Shown: positions 27,477 through 35,860 of the stretch, one piece after another
Layout: each line of letters starts with the position of its first letter
How positions within the stretch are numbered: position 1 is the first letter of the stretch
DNA from: Chloroflexi bacterium HGW-Chloroflexi-10
GTDB taxonomy: Bacteria; Chloroflexota; Anaerolineae; Anaerolineales; Anaerolineaceae
Reading direction: 5' to 3'
NCBI GenBank assembly: GCA_002840755.1
Contig: PHBZ01000040.1
Coordinates: 1 to 51,323, forward strand
Length of the DNA: 51,323 bases
Program-made: the position numbers and the translations under genes
The notes under the pieces: model-generated
Seen by the model: the letters and a program-made list of their open reading frames with translations, nothing else
Databases searched by the model: none
Told to the model about the DNA's origin: nothing

Positions 27477-27776
27477 CTATTCTATTTGGTGCGGTCTGCG
27501 AGAGCGAGAGGTAGGCAGTTTTGATCTGGAATTTTTTATACCCTTTTCCACGGTCCTGCCTATATTCGAACTCAACATTACATTAAGCTCACTTAATGCT
27601 TTTTGGTCGTAATCATACCGCTTGCAAACATCACAAACCCAACAGGGAAAATCGGGAACTGTAATCAATTCCTCACCCATCCAGGTGTAATAGGTAACTA
27701 ATTTGAGATGATAACTGCCAACCTGACATTCCGGGCAGGTAACGTGACTGTTCTGTAAAGATTTTGCCATTTTCAT
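27477..27776 (-). CDS. YgiT-type zinc-finger protein
   Basis: A 99-residue protein with two CxxC pairs (CPEC at about 14-17, and CDVC at about 48-51 after PCWV), as in the zinc-binding N-terminal domain of MqsA/YgiT. The DNA-binding C-terminal half of MqsA is missing. The tail is basic (SKLPTSRSRRPHQ). It lies 10 bases after lepB and is probably cotranscribed. No MqsR-like toxin is visible next to it, so a toxin-antitoxin role is not supported. Confidence 0.7.
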   Translation of the reverse strand: MKMAKSLQNSHVTCPECQVGSYHLKLVTYYTWMGEELITVPDFPCWVCDVCKRYDYDQKALSELNVMLSSNIGRTVEKGIKNSRSKLPTSRSRRPHQIE

Positions 27777-27786
27777 AAATTTCTAT

Positions 27787-28425
27787 TTAGTTTGCCGCAT
27801 TTACTATGAGCGGATGATACAAGGTCTTAATTTGATCCAATGGCCAGTATACCACCAGGGCTTTGCCAACAATATTTTCAAGGGGGACAAACCCCCAACT
27901 ATGCGAATCGGAAGACTGATTACGGTTATCACCCAATACGAAGAAGGAATCTTCCGGAACAGCCCAAACCCCTGGGTAAGAAGGTGGAGCTGCAATATAT
28001 GGCTCATCCAACAAACTGCCGTTTACATATACCATTCCACCTTCAATACGAACCTCATCTCCTGGTAAACCAATGACCCGTTTGATATAATCCTCACTCG
28101 GGTTACCGGGATAATGAAAAACCATCACATCCCCACGGTGTGGTTCGCCCAATTGGTAAGCCAATTTATTCACCAATAGCAACTCACCCGGTTGAAGGGT
28201 GGGTTTCATGCTGATATTTTCAACCCGCACTCTTGGAAAAAAGGTATCGATTAAAAAATAAAAGATCAACGCCATTACAAGCGTTTGAAAGATTTCCAAT
28301 ATAGTACTACCCACTTTGCTTTTCTGTGGTTTTTCAAGCGTAACATCTGTTGTCACCGGTTCATCCGGTAAATAATTATCCAAGTAAAGCCTCCAAAAAG
28401 ATCGATAATCTGATCTTTCTTTCAT
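27787..28425 (-). CDS. lepB: Signal peptidase I
   Basis: A 212-residue membrane peptidase that removes signal peptides from exported proteins. One N-terminal membrane helix (TLVMALIFYFLIDTFF) precedes box B, with the catalytic Ser in ISMKPTL, and box D, with the catalytic Lys in YIKRVIGLPGDEV. FVLGDNRNQSSDSHSWG is box E. ATG 28425 is preferred over the frame opening at 28485, because the extra 20 residues are unlike the family. It is likely in one transcript with the YgiT-type gene and perhaps the upstream zinc-ribbon protein. Confidence 0.93.
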   Translation of the reverse strand: MKERSDYRSFWRLYLDNYLPDEPVTTDVTLEKPQKSKVGSTILEIFQTLVMALIFYFLIDTFFPRVRVENISMKPTLQPGELLLVNKLAYQLGEPHRGDVMVFHYPGNPSEDYIKRVIGLPGDEVRIEGGMVYVNGSLLDEPYIAAPPSYPGVWAVPEDSFFVLGDNRNQSSDSHSWGFVPLENIVGKALVVYWPLDQIKTLYHPLIVNAAN

Positions 28426-28499
28426 TATAAGACCGCTTAAGCCGCAGAGCAAGGGTCTTCTGGCTTGTATAGACGGACCTGACAAAATTGTGAACCGAT

Positions 28500-29411
28500 T
28501 TATTCTCCGCGACGCAAGCGAGTCCCGCAGGATCTACAAAATGCATCACTTCCGGACGCTCGTTTTCCACATTGATGACAGTAGATAGGGTCGTCAGTAT
28601 CACTCACCACTGCTGCTTTCCGACTTCCATGTGAGCGATTCGCCCGTTCATTGGGTAATCGTTTACCTGTCGTTTGTTTATACCAATACAAACCCAAACC
28701 AATCAACACCAGGGCTAAAACAGCCAGTAAAATGGGCAGTATCTGTGGAAAAGATTGACGCCCTTCAATTTCTTCTGTCAGAGGCTGGGAAGGTTCGACG
28801 GATAACGTGTCACTTCGACTCAAAACATCGTCGTTTTTACTGTATTGCATATTTAAGGAAAATGAAGTGCCGGATTCTACAGTACCTACATTATTTACAT
28901 AATATGTCAGTCCATCCGGACCAACCTGTGCAGAGCCCATACTTTCCTTAAAAGTCATGTTTGTAGCCGTCATAGGCCGCTGTACTTCAAACGAGAACTG
29001 ATTTACCGCATAATCTCCATACCAACGATACTGGTAAGAGCGCGTTCCACCATCGACGTTAAACGCATCATAATATTCAAGTTGGATCTCTGCAAATGGC
29101 GTGGTAAAAGTTACAGCAATCCAATCTCCGTTAGCCTGAGTATCATAGTCCAGCATGTATAATTGCTCATCTAATCCCCGGTAAGCCACCAACTCTGGTC
29201 CGCCTGTGGAAGCCGGGACGTTGATGGTTACCTTCGCTGGCAGTTTAATATTGGCATCCACAAAAAAATTCATGATCACAAGCACGCTGGGACGGTCGTA
29301 CTCCGGCCAAATCCTGACATTCATCTGATCAATATTGATAGAGGTCTGAGCCATTACGGGTGAAACGATCGACAAAAGTAGAATGATAAAGACCAATATA
29401 GCCCGGCGCAT
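28500..29411 (-). CDS. Exported membrane-anchored zinc-ribbon protein, function unknown
   Basis: A 303-residue protein. An N-terminal signal peptide (MRRAILVFIILLLSI, cleavage likely after VMAQ) leads to an extracytoplasmic beta-rich domain of about 190 residues. One membrane helix (about 220-243) follows, then a cytoplasmic tail ending in a zinc ribbon, YCHQCGK ... FCRSCGT. The order, outside domain then inside zinc ribbon, suggests a sensor or adaptor, but no function is known to me. A GGAGG site precedes the start. Confidence 0.75.
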   Translation of the reverse strand: MRRAILVFIILLLSIVSPVMAQTSINIDQMNVRIWPEYDRPSVLVIMNFFVDANIKLPAKVTINVPASTGGPELVAYRGLDEQLYMLDYDTQANGDWIAVTFTTPFAEIQLEYYDAFNVDGGTRSYQYRWYGDYAVNQFSFEVQRPMTATNMTFKESMGSAQVGPDGLTYYVNNVGTVESGTSFSLNMQYSKNDDVLSRSDTLSVEPSQPLTEEIEGRQSFPQILPILLAVLALVLIGLGLYWYKQTTGKRLPNERANRSHGSRKAAVVSDTDDPIYCHQCGKRASGSDAFCRSCGTRLRRGE

Positions 29412-29526
29412 GTTTCCTCCAAGTCACCTTTTTATACAATTAAGGTCAATGAAAGAATCTTACCATATTTCGAAAATTTATTTAGTCTGTCACCCCATAC
29501 AAAATAATCTGCCCGTAGAAATAGAA

Positions 29527-29555
29527 TTGGATTATCTTCAAATCTTCGATAAAAT
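29527..29555 (+). promoter_or_regulatory. Promoter of the phosphofructokinase gene
   Basis: TTGGAT (29527-29532) and TAAAAT (29550-29555) are spaced by 17 bases, 41 bases before the start codon. Confidence 0.6.
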
Positions 29556-29596
29556 AAAAAGAATTGTTTTCAGCAAGGTTAATCAGGAGTAATAAA

Positions 29597-30730
29597 ATGA
29601 GTGAGACCAAATACGTTGGTGTATTAACTTCCGGCGGCGACACCCCCGGGTTGAATGCTGCTTTACGCGGGATGGGTAAAGCAGCGCTGCAAAATAAATG
29701 GCAGGTCATTGGCTTTTATGATGGATTTCGTGGCCTGATGCAAAATCGTTTCCTGAGGTTTGACGAGAAAAACCTATCCGGTATTCTGACGATGGGCGGC
29801 ACCATATTAGGCACCTCCCGTGATAAGCCAAATAAAATGCCAATTGGTGGTAAAACACTCGATATGACCGCGGTCATGGTGGATAATTACAAAAATCATC
29901 ATCTGGATGTGCTCGTATGTCTCGGCGGCGGTGGCACCCAAAAAAACGCTCACATGCTGCAAAAAGCAGGTTTAAACATCATTACCCTGCCAAAAACCAT
30001 CGACAATGATATTGCGCTGACTGACGTTTCCTTTGGTTTTGATACTGCGCTGGGGATTGCTACAGAAGCAATTGACCGGCTCCACTCAACGGCACATTCC
30101 CACCACCGTATCATCGTGGTGGAAGTGATGGGACATAATACCGGGTGGCTCGCCCTGGGTGCTGGTTTGGCCGGTGGAGCAGATGTCATTCTTATCCCCG
30201 AATTACCTTATCACATAGAAAATATCGCCCAGGCAATATTGCAGCGCAGCCGTGGTGGTAAACGCTTTTCCATTGTTTGCGTCTCTGAAGGGGCACTTTC
30301 AGATACGGATTACAAACAATATTTAAAACTACAAGCCGACCTGGAAAAAGCCAAAGAGAGCACTAAAAAAGAGCAGAAAGAAAAAGCACGTAATATTTTA
30401 GCCGCTTTTGAAGAACAACGCGGCCAGAGCACCCTCAATTTATCCAAACGCCTGGAAGAAATCACTGGTCTGGAAGCTCGCGTGACCATTCTGGGACATT
30501 TACAACGCGGCGGCACCCCATCAGCCGCCGATCGATTACTGGCTACCCGCCTGGGAACCGCAGCCGTACGTTTGATTGAAGCTGAACAGTATGGTGTAAT
30601 GGTGGCAGCGCGCGGTGAGACCTATGAACCCGTACCTTTGGAAACCGTGGTGGGCAAACGACGTATTGTGCCCCCGGATCATGCCTGGATTCGCAGCGCG
30701 CGCGCTGTGGGTACCTGTCTGGGCGATTAA
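29597..30730 (+). CDS. pfkA: 6-phosphofructokinase
   Basis: A 377-residue glycolytic enzyme that phosphorylates fructose 6-phosphate. Motifs are TSGGDTPGLNAALRG (nucleotide loop), PKTIDNDIALTD with the catalytic Asp, and EVMGHNTGWLA. The donor-selecting segment reads LGGGGTQKN. The second Gly of the usual GGDGS is kept, favouring ATP over pyrophosphate, but the preceding Asp is Gly. A charged helical insert (about 240-285) makes it longer than the 320-residue E. coli enzyme. ATG 29597 follows AGGAG. The sortase gene begins 32 bases downstream with its own promoter. Confidence 0.9.
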   Translation: MSETKYVGVLTSGGDTPGLNAALRGMGKAALQNKWQVIGFYDGFRGLMQNRFLRFDEKNLSGILTMGGTILGTSRDKPNKMPIGGKTLDMTAVMVDNYKNHHLDVLVCLGGGGTQKNAHMLQKAGLNIITLPKTIDNDIALTDVSFGFDTALGIATEAIDRLHSTAHSHHRIIVVEVMGHNTGWLALGAGLAGGADVILIPELPYHIENIAQAILQRSRGGKRFSIVCVSEGALSDTDYKQYLKLQADLEKAKESTKKEQKEKARNILAAFEEQRGQSTLNLSKRLEEITGLEARVTILGHLQRGGTPSAADRLLATRLGTAAVRLIEAEQYGVMVAARGETYEPVPLETVVGKRRIVPPDHAWIRSARAVGTCLGD

Positions 30731-30749
30731 ATTTTCAATAGCTTTCAGG

Positions 30750-30755
30750 TATAAT
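30750..30755 (+). promoter_or_regulatory. -10 element of a probable leaderless promoter
   Basis: A perfect TATAAT ends eight bases before ATG 30763, with no ribosome-binding site. A recognisable -35 is lacking. Confidence 0.5.
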
Positions 30756-30762
30756 CAGTATT

Positions 30763-31671
30763 ATGGCAACCAAAAAGAAACGCTCTCCCGAGGATTACTC
30801 CATTGATGAACTGCGTCGTTTGATGATTGAAAAACGCAGGGCAGAACGGGATGTTCGTTTAGCTCAATATCGCCGCAGCGGGCGCAGCATTCAACTCGAA
30901 CCAGCCCCTTCCGCCAATCATTTTGATGGAGATGCGCCATTTACCGGGGAAGATGATGAACCAGTTCCCAACCGGAGACCGCGCCGGCGCAGCGCATTGG
31001 ACAGCGTACTGGTTGTTGTAGAAGTATTAGCAGTGCTTGGTTTTATTTTCATTATGGTGAATGTTCTCGGATTATTACAAAATCTCAACAAAGAAGTAGC
31101 TGCTTCCATTCTCCAACCAACCCTGGCGCCCACGCCAATTTTTCAAGCTGTGGTTTTGCCTTCCGGTCATACGCCCCCAACCGACCCCGGTGGCGTAAGA
31201 TTTAATGAATCGGAAATTCCGGAACATCTGCGCGCTCATGTAAAAGCAATGGCAAATATTCCCATTCCCACGCCTAGCGCAGAATCAGCCATTCGTATTC
31301 GTATTCCGGCAATTTCTGTGGATGCGCCAATCGTTATGGGAGACTTTGAGGAGCAATTGAAAAAAGGTGTCGGCCAGATGCTCAATACCCCCAACCCGGG
31401 TCAAAACGGAAATATTGTCCTATCCGCTCATAATGATGTATTTGGCGAAATTTTCCGTTACCTGGATCAATTGAAAAACGGTGACGAAGTCATACTGTAT
31501 ACCAATCTGCGCTCTTATACCTACGTCATCCAGCAGCAGCAAATTGTGGAACCTACCCAGGTAGAAGTATTGGCGCAAACCAATGACCCAATTGTTACCC
31601 TTATTTCCTGTTATCCGTATATGGTAGACAATCAGCGCATTGTGATAACCGCCAGTTTACTCGAGCAATAA
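30763..31671 (+). CDS. Sortase family transpeptidase
   Basis: A 302-residue protein. A charged cytoplasmic N-terminus rich in Arg and Lys precedes one membrane helix (about 84-107), a Pro/Thr linker, and a sortase domain (about 175-302). The catalytic triad is H223 (SAHND), C283 (TLISCYP) and R292 (NQRIVIT). Sortases cleave a sorting motif and attach proteins to an acceptor at the cell surface. The class (D or E) cannot be fixed by eye. No protein with an obvious LPxTG-like tail is visible in the window. The cytoplasmic N-terminus of about 80 residues is longer than usual. Confidence 0.9.
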   Translation: MATKKKRSPEDYSIDELRRLMIEKRRAERDVRLAQYRRSGRSIQLEPAPSANHFDGDAPFTGEDDEPVPNRRPRRRSALDSVLVVVEVLAVLGFIFIMVNVLGLLQNLNKEVAASILQPTLAPTPIFQAVVLPSGHTPPTDPGGVRFNESEIPEHLRAHVKAMANIPIPTPSAESAIRIRIPAISVDAPIVMGDFEEQLKKGVGQMLNTPNPGQNGNIVLSAHNDVFGEIFRYLDQLKNGDEVILYTNLRSYTYVIQQQQIVEPTQVEVLAQTNDPIVTLISCYPYMVDNQRIVITASLLEQ

Positions 31672-31744
31672 ATCCAAAAGCATGGTATAAATAAGGCGCT
31701 TGCTCCAAAAGCAGACAAGAAATACATGATCAGGAGATTGCCGC

Positions 31745-31942
31745 ATGGCTAAAAAAAATAATCGCAATGTATCTCAATCCGTAAGTGCCGTTAAAACCAA
31801 CAGCGTTGTTGCTACTACCCGTACAACCTCCACCGATTTTAACCCGGATTATTCTAATATTATCAGCGACCTCAAACGTATCGCGATCCTCGCCGTTAGT
31901 TTCATTTCTATTCTGGTTGTGCTTTCCTTCTTCCTGCGCTAA
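31745..31942 (+). CDS. Small membrane protein, unknown function
   Basis: A 65-residue protein. About 40 polar residues rich in Ser, Thr and Asn are followed by one C-terminal membrane helix (IAILAVSFISILVVLSFFL) and a final Arg. A good ribosome-binding site (CAGGAG, 31730-31735) and a terminator just downstream support a real gene. It is likely cotranscribed with the sortase, 73 bases upstream. No family is recognised. Confidence 0.65.
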   Translation: MAKKNNRNVSQSVSAVKTNSVVATTRTTSTDFNPDYSNIISDLKRIAILAVSFISILVVLSFFLR

Positions 31943-31970
31943 ACTACTTTTCCTATAATCAACGAATTTA

Positions 31971-32000
31971 AACACCGTTTTTAATAACGGTGTTTTTTGT
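31971..32000 (+). terminator. Intrinsic terminator after the small membrane protein gene
   Basis: Stem AACACCGTT (31971-31979) and AACGGTGTT (31986-31994) with a six-base loop, followed by TTTTT. Confidence 0.88.
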
Positions 32001-32009
32001 TTTTACTTC

Positions 32010-32051
32010 TTGACGCAAAATACTTAGTCTGATATTATGGACGCAAGTCCA
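32010..32051 (+). promoter_or_regulatory. Promoter and candidate operator of the regulator-transporter operon
   Basis: TTGACG (32010-32015) and TATTAT (32033-32038) are spaced by 17 bases. The inverted repeat TGGAC-GCAA-GTCCA (32038-32051) overlaps the end of the -10 and covers the expected transcription start, a good position for autorepression by the IclR-type protein encoded downstream. Confidence 0.65.
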
Positions 32052-32067
32052 AATAGATAGACATACC

Positions 32068-33210
32068 ATGAACCAAGAATTTGATACCTCCACTATCCAA
32101 CGCGCATTGGCGATCATTGAATTATTTCTGGGCAATCCGGATGGCCTGACGCCCCAGGAGATTCAGGATGCGACCAGCATTTCACGCAGCACATTGTTCA
32201 ATCTTCTCAAAACGCTCAAGGAATTAGGATGTCTGGAACAAAATGAAGCGCGTGGTCGTTATTTTCCAGGTGTTCGTCTGGCAGCCTGGAACGCCAGCGG
32301 AACGTTTTCTTTTCAGGCTGTGATCAATGCGTTTCAACAGGAAAGCAATGCCCATCCGTGCAGCGAAACGCTCGCTTTGGCAGCGCCGGCTCCCCAGGGA
32401 CTCTTGATCCTGGACCAAAAAGAGAGCCCGCAGCGTATTCGTGCAGTGTATATCGTCGGTGAACCGCTTTTGCCCGATTCAGCGGCCCACGCTTTGTTCG
32501 CTCCTCAACCGGCAGAAGATCTGATTGAAAACGGGTATTTGTTCATTGAAAATCCGGAATATTTTGAGCTGATTCTGCCGCTCTGTCAGAATGGGATAAA
32601 ACCCAATGCCGTCTTGCTCTTCCATGCCCCGGCCTATCGTTGGCAGAAACAGGAACTGCTGGATACCTGGTTACCCGGTCTGCGTGCCATGGCCGCGCGC
32701 ATTTCTCACCGCATGGGCGCCTTCTTTTATTCCCCCTTCCAATTCAGCGAAAATCAAAGAATCCAACCCACAAGCGCACTCACCATAGATCAGACCAACC
32801 AGTTTTTGCAGGGTCCCTGGGCTGCCCGGCTGGCTTGCGTCCGTCCGGACGGACATCCGCATGTAATTCCTGTGTGGCAGGAATGGGACGGTACGGCTTT
32901 TTACATCCCTGCCTGGTCTGGCAGTCAATGGATTGAATATGTTCGCCAAAACGATCAAGTCTCGTTGACAATTGATGAACCATGGACCCCGCTGCGCCGT
33001 GTGGTAGTGCGCGGTAAAACTATCCCGGTATCCAATATGCCGCAGCAGGAACGCGACAATCTACTGAAACGGCTAGCGTTGCGCTACCTCGGTCAAAATA
33101 CCCCCACCGGCCTGCAGCACCAGGTGGAAACAATTTTTATTATCCACCCCGATTCCATCCGCGGTTGGTCTGGCCTGCCAATCCCTCGAGGCGTTTCACA
33201 TGCGCATTGA
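32068..33210 (+). CDS. IclR-type regulator fused to an FMN-binding split-barrel domain
   Basis: A 380-residue protein. Residues 1-65 form an IclR-like winged helix (ALAIIELFLGNPDGLTPQEI, then ISRSTLFNLLKTLKELG). Residues 70-235 resemble the IclR effector domain. Residues 245-370 look like a pyridoxamine-phosphate-oxidase-like split barrel: GPWAARLACVRPDGHPHVIP, VWQEWDGTAFYIPA, and VSLTIDEPW followed by RRVVVRGK. Such barrels bind FMN, F420 or haem. The stop overlaps the ATP-binding gene of an ABC importer by 11 bases, so it probably controls that transporter. I infer that it senses a flavin or related cofactor; this is untested. Confidence 0.82.
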   Translation: MNQEFDTSTIQRALAIIELFLGNPDGLTPQEIQDATSISRSTLFNLLKTLKELGCLEQNEARGRYFPGVRLAAWNASGTFSFQAVINAFQQESNAHPCSETLALAAPAPQGLLILDQKESPQRIRAVYIVGEPLLPDSAAHALFAPQPAEDLIENGYLFIENPEYFELILPLCQNGIKPNAVLLFHAPAYRWQKQELLDTWLPGLRAMAARISHRMGAFFYSPFQFSENQRIQPTSALTIDQTNQFLQGPWAARLACVRPDGHPHVIPVWQEWDGTAFYIPAWSGSQWIEYVRQNDQVSLTIDEPWTPLRRVVVRGKTIPVSNMPQQERDNLLKRLALRYLGQNTPTGLQHQVETIFIIHPDSIRGWSGLPIPRGVSHAH

Positions 33211-33949
33211 GATTCAAAACATTGCCCACCAATACCATAACGGGCAAATAACCCATGCGCTAACAGAGGTTAATCTTCATATCCACAGCGGTCAATTTAT
33301 TGCCTTAATCGGCCCCAGCGGTTGCGGAAAGTCTACCCTGCTGCGCCTCATCGCCGGGTTGATCCACCCCTCCCATGGCAGCATCACCCTGGATCACCTC
33401 AGCCCTCAACAAGCGGTCTCACAGCAAAGCATTGCCTGGATGGCGCAAAGCCCGGCATTATTGCCCTGGTTAACGGTTCAGGGTAACCTGGAATTAGCCT
33501 TGCGTTTTGTAAAACGGACAAGTACATCCACAGAAGCGATTCTGGAACAGGTTGGATTAAGCGAAGCTGCTAATCAGTATCCCTTAACCCTTTCAGGCGG
33601 TATGCAGCAGCGACTGGCCCTGGCACGTGTGCTCGCCCAAAATGCGCCGGTTTGGTTGATGGACGAGCCTTTTGCTGCCCTGGATGAAATCACCCGCGAT
33701 AAGCTCACCCATGAATTTATGCAGCTCTGGCGTACCCAGCAGCCCACGGTATTATGGGTCACCCATAATATTTATGAAGCCGTCAAATTGGCCAACCGTA
33801 TTCTGGTGTTCTCACCGAAACCTGGTCGTATCCTGGCGGATATACCCAACACCCTGCCGCAGCCACGCAATGAGCTGCAGCCTGGCTTTCTTGCCCTGGT
33901 TCAGCAGTTACGCAGCATCTTACATACAGAACCAGGAGATCAGCCATGA
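33200..33949 (+). CDS. ABC importer ATP-binding protein (nitrate/taurine/thiamine-precursor type)
   Basis: A 249-residue ATPase of the SsuB/TauB/NrtD group. Walker A is GPSGCGKST, the signature LSGGMQQR, and Walker B VWLMDEPFAALDE, with switch His in WVTHNIYEA. It powers uptake with the permease and lipoprotein that follow. Start and stop codons overlap both neighbours (11 bases upstream, ATGA downstream), showing a tight operon. The substrate is discussed under the binding protein. Confidence 0.93.
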   Translation: MRIEIQNIAHQYHNGQITHALTEVNLHIHSGQFIALIGPSGCGKSTLLRLIAGLIHPSHGSITLDHLSPQQAVSQQSIAWMAQSPALLPWLTVQGNLELALRFVKRTSTSTEAILEQVGLSEAANQYPLTLSGGMQQRLALARVLAQNAPVWLMDEPFAALDEITRDKLTHEFMQLWRTQQPTVLWVTHNIYEAVKLANRILVFSPKPGRILADIPNTLPQPRNELQPGFLALVQQLRSILHTEPGDQP

Positions 33950-34719
33950 ACATGCATAAAAACAATCCGGCTTCCATCTGGGTCACCTGGGGAATTGTGA
34001 TTTTTTTCTTCGGCGCATGGGAGCTTGGAGTACGTTTGCTGAATACGCCAGTATATCTTCTGCCAGCACCCAGCCGCATTCTGCTGACTCTTTACAATCA
34101 CCCGCTGGAATATGCGCAAGCCAGTCTTCTAACCCTTGGGGAAGCACTAACCGGGCTTTGTCTGGGAGTATTGGCTGGTATTTTGTTGGCCTCACTGCTC
34201 ACCTTGCTGCCCGGTTTGGAGGATGGGGTAATGACTCTCGCGATTTTGGTGAAATCCACTCCACTGGTGGCAATAGCACCTTTATTAACCCTCTGGCTCG
34301 GTTTTGGTGTTTTCCCTAAAATCATCATTACGGCTTTGCTTTCTTTTTTTCCGGTATTGGTCAACGTGTTAAGCGGTATGCAGCGCATCGATCCGGCCTT
34401 GCTGGATCTCTTTCGTTCCTGGAACGCCAGTAGAAAAGAAATTTTTCTGCATTTACGGGTTCCTTCAACGCTGCCTTATTTATTTACAGCTCTGAAAATC
34501 ACCGCGCCGCTCTCGTTAATTGGTGCTGTTGTGGCGGAATGGACCGGCGCTTCGGGCGGATTAGGACGAACCATGTGGCTCGCTTATACCAACCTCAACC
34601 TGCCTTTTCTGTTCGCCGCCATTTTCATCCTGGCAGCCGCAGGGATGCTGGCTTACCGCGCACTTTCCTGGTTGGAGCAACGCGCGGTGTTCTGGCAGCC
34701 GGCACATCTAAATGAATAA
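33946..34719 (+). CDS. ABC importer permease (BPD_transp_1, SsuC-like)
   Basis: A 257-residue membrane protein with six helices. The EAA loop, which contacts the ATPase, is at FRSWNASRKEIFLHLRVPSTLP, with the central Gly of the consensus replaced. LIGAVVAEWTGASGGLGRTM is the conserved segment following it. The start overlaps the ATPase stop in ATGA at 33946-33949. It forms the channel for the NMT1/THI5-type system encoded here. Confidence 0.92.
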   Translation: MNMHKNNPASIWVTWGIVIFFFGAWELGVRLLNTPVYLLPAPSRILLTLYNHPLEYAQASLLTLGEALTGLCLGVLAGILLASLLTLLPGLEDGVMTLAILVKSTPLVAIAPLLTLWLGFGVFPKIIITALLSFFPVLVNVLSGMQRIDPALLDLFRSWNASRKEIFLHLRVPSTLPYLFTALKITAPLSLIGAVVAEWTGASGGLGRTMWLAYTNLNLPFLFAAIFILAAAGMLAYRALSWLEQRAVFWQPAHLNE

Positions 34720-34740
34720 TCCTTATTGTATGGAGGCTCC

Positions 34741-35739
34741 ATGTTTCGTCGAATAACCCCTTTCATTTTGTTATTAGCTGTTCTTTCCGCATGCGGAACG
34801 GCGCCTGCGCAGCCCACCCCAACCAATGCTCCCCAACACATGACCTTTATGGCAGGCTATAAACCACAGGCCAATCTGCCATTTGTGGGAGTTTACGTTG
34901 CCCAGGAAAAAGGTTTCTTTGCTGAGGAGAATTTGCAGGTAGACATAAAACACTCCCCCGGTTCCGGTGAGCATTTGCAGCTGGTTGCCCAGGGTGCCGT
35001 CGAGGTTACCACCCAGGATGCCGCTGTCTTACTCAAACGCCGCTCCGACCCGGGGCTGCCCCTGGTATCCATCGCTCTCATCGGTCAACGCGGGCAGCAG
35101 GCCTTCGCTGCTTTAAAATCCAGCGGCTTTACCTCCCCCAAAGACTGGGAAGGCCACCTGGTAGGCTACAAAGGTACCCCGCCGCCGGATCTATTTGCCT
35201 TGATGCAGGCTGCCGGTGTTGATGCTGGCAAAATAGAATTAATTAATGTCGGCTTTGACCCACGCATCCTGACAGAAGGCAAAATAGATGTCTATCCGGT
35301 ATTCAAATCCAACGAACCCTATATGATTCAACAATGGGGTTACGAAGTGGATTTATGGGACGCCAGCGATTTCGGTATCCCCACTCTCGGATTGACCTAT
35401 GTAACCAGTGAAGAAACCCTGGCTGGCAAACCGGATATGCTGCGCCGCTTCTTGCGTGCTGCGTTAAAAGGAATAGCCTACGCGGAAGAAAACCCCCAAG
35501 AAGCCGTCGACTATGTCATCAAATATGCCGGCCCGGAAACTAGCCGTGATCACATGCTTTTCATGCTGCAAAGCGAGCTAATCGATCTTCACAATGAAGC
35601 CACAAACCAGAATGGCATCGGTTGGCAAACGCTCGATCAATGGCAGGCGCTCGCCGGCTTGCTGGTGGAATATGAAGCCATGCAAACCACCGAAGTAAAC
35701 AGTGCTTTTACCAATACTCTATTGGAACCCATACAATAA
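34741..35739 (+). CDS. NMT1/THI5-like substrate-binding lipoprotein (RibY-like candidate)
   Basis: A 332-residue lipoprotein with lipobox LSAC near residue 18, starting at ATG 34741 after GGAGG (34731-34735). The mature domain is NMT1/THI5-like: GYKPQANLPFVGVYVAQEKG, FFAEENLQVDIKHSPGSGEH, then VTTQDAAVLLKRRSDPGLPL. The family binds thiamine-pyrimidine precursors, taurine, nitrate or, in the RibXY systems described in Chloroflexi, riboflavin. The opening segment looks most like RibY to me, and the operon's regulator carries an FMN-type barrel, so riboflavin is the leading guess. No thiamine gene is nearby. Confidence 0.85.
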   Translation: MFRRITPFILLLAVLSACGTAPAQPTPTNAPQHMTFMAGYKPQANLPFVGVYVAQEKGFFAEENLQVDIKHSPGSGEHLQLVAQGAVEVTTQDAAVLLKRRSDPGLPLVSIALIGQRGQQAFAALKSSGFTSPKDWEGHLVGYKGTPPPDLFALMQAAGVDAGKIELINVGFDPRILTEGKIDVYPVFKSNEPYMIQQWGYEVDLWDASDFGIPTLGLTYVTSEETLAGKPDMLRRFLRAALKGIAYAEENPQEAVDYVIKYAGPETSRDHMLFMLQSELIDLHNEATNQNGIGWQTLDQWQALAGLLVEYEAMQTTEVNSAFTNTLLEPIQ

Positions 35740-35860
35740 ATCAATCACCAACACACCGGGCAACCCGATCCACAAGAATATCCCCCAGGATTGTGCTAAA
35801 ATACAGATATTGAATTACAACCCTAAACATTCAAAACTAATTTTTACCTGAGGTTTTCTT

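Noticed and set aside
27477..27776. MqsRA-type toxin-antitoxin system
   Set aside because: Only the zinc-finger part of an MqsA-like protein is present, and the neighbour is signal peptidase, not a toxin.
31995..32067. FMN riboswitch before the regulator-transporter operon
   Set aside because: The space between the terminator and the start codon is under 75 bases and is filled by a promoter and a short palindrome; no room for the conserved RFN fold.
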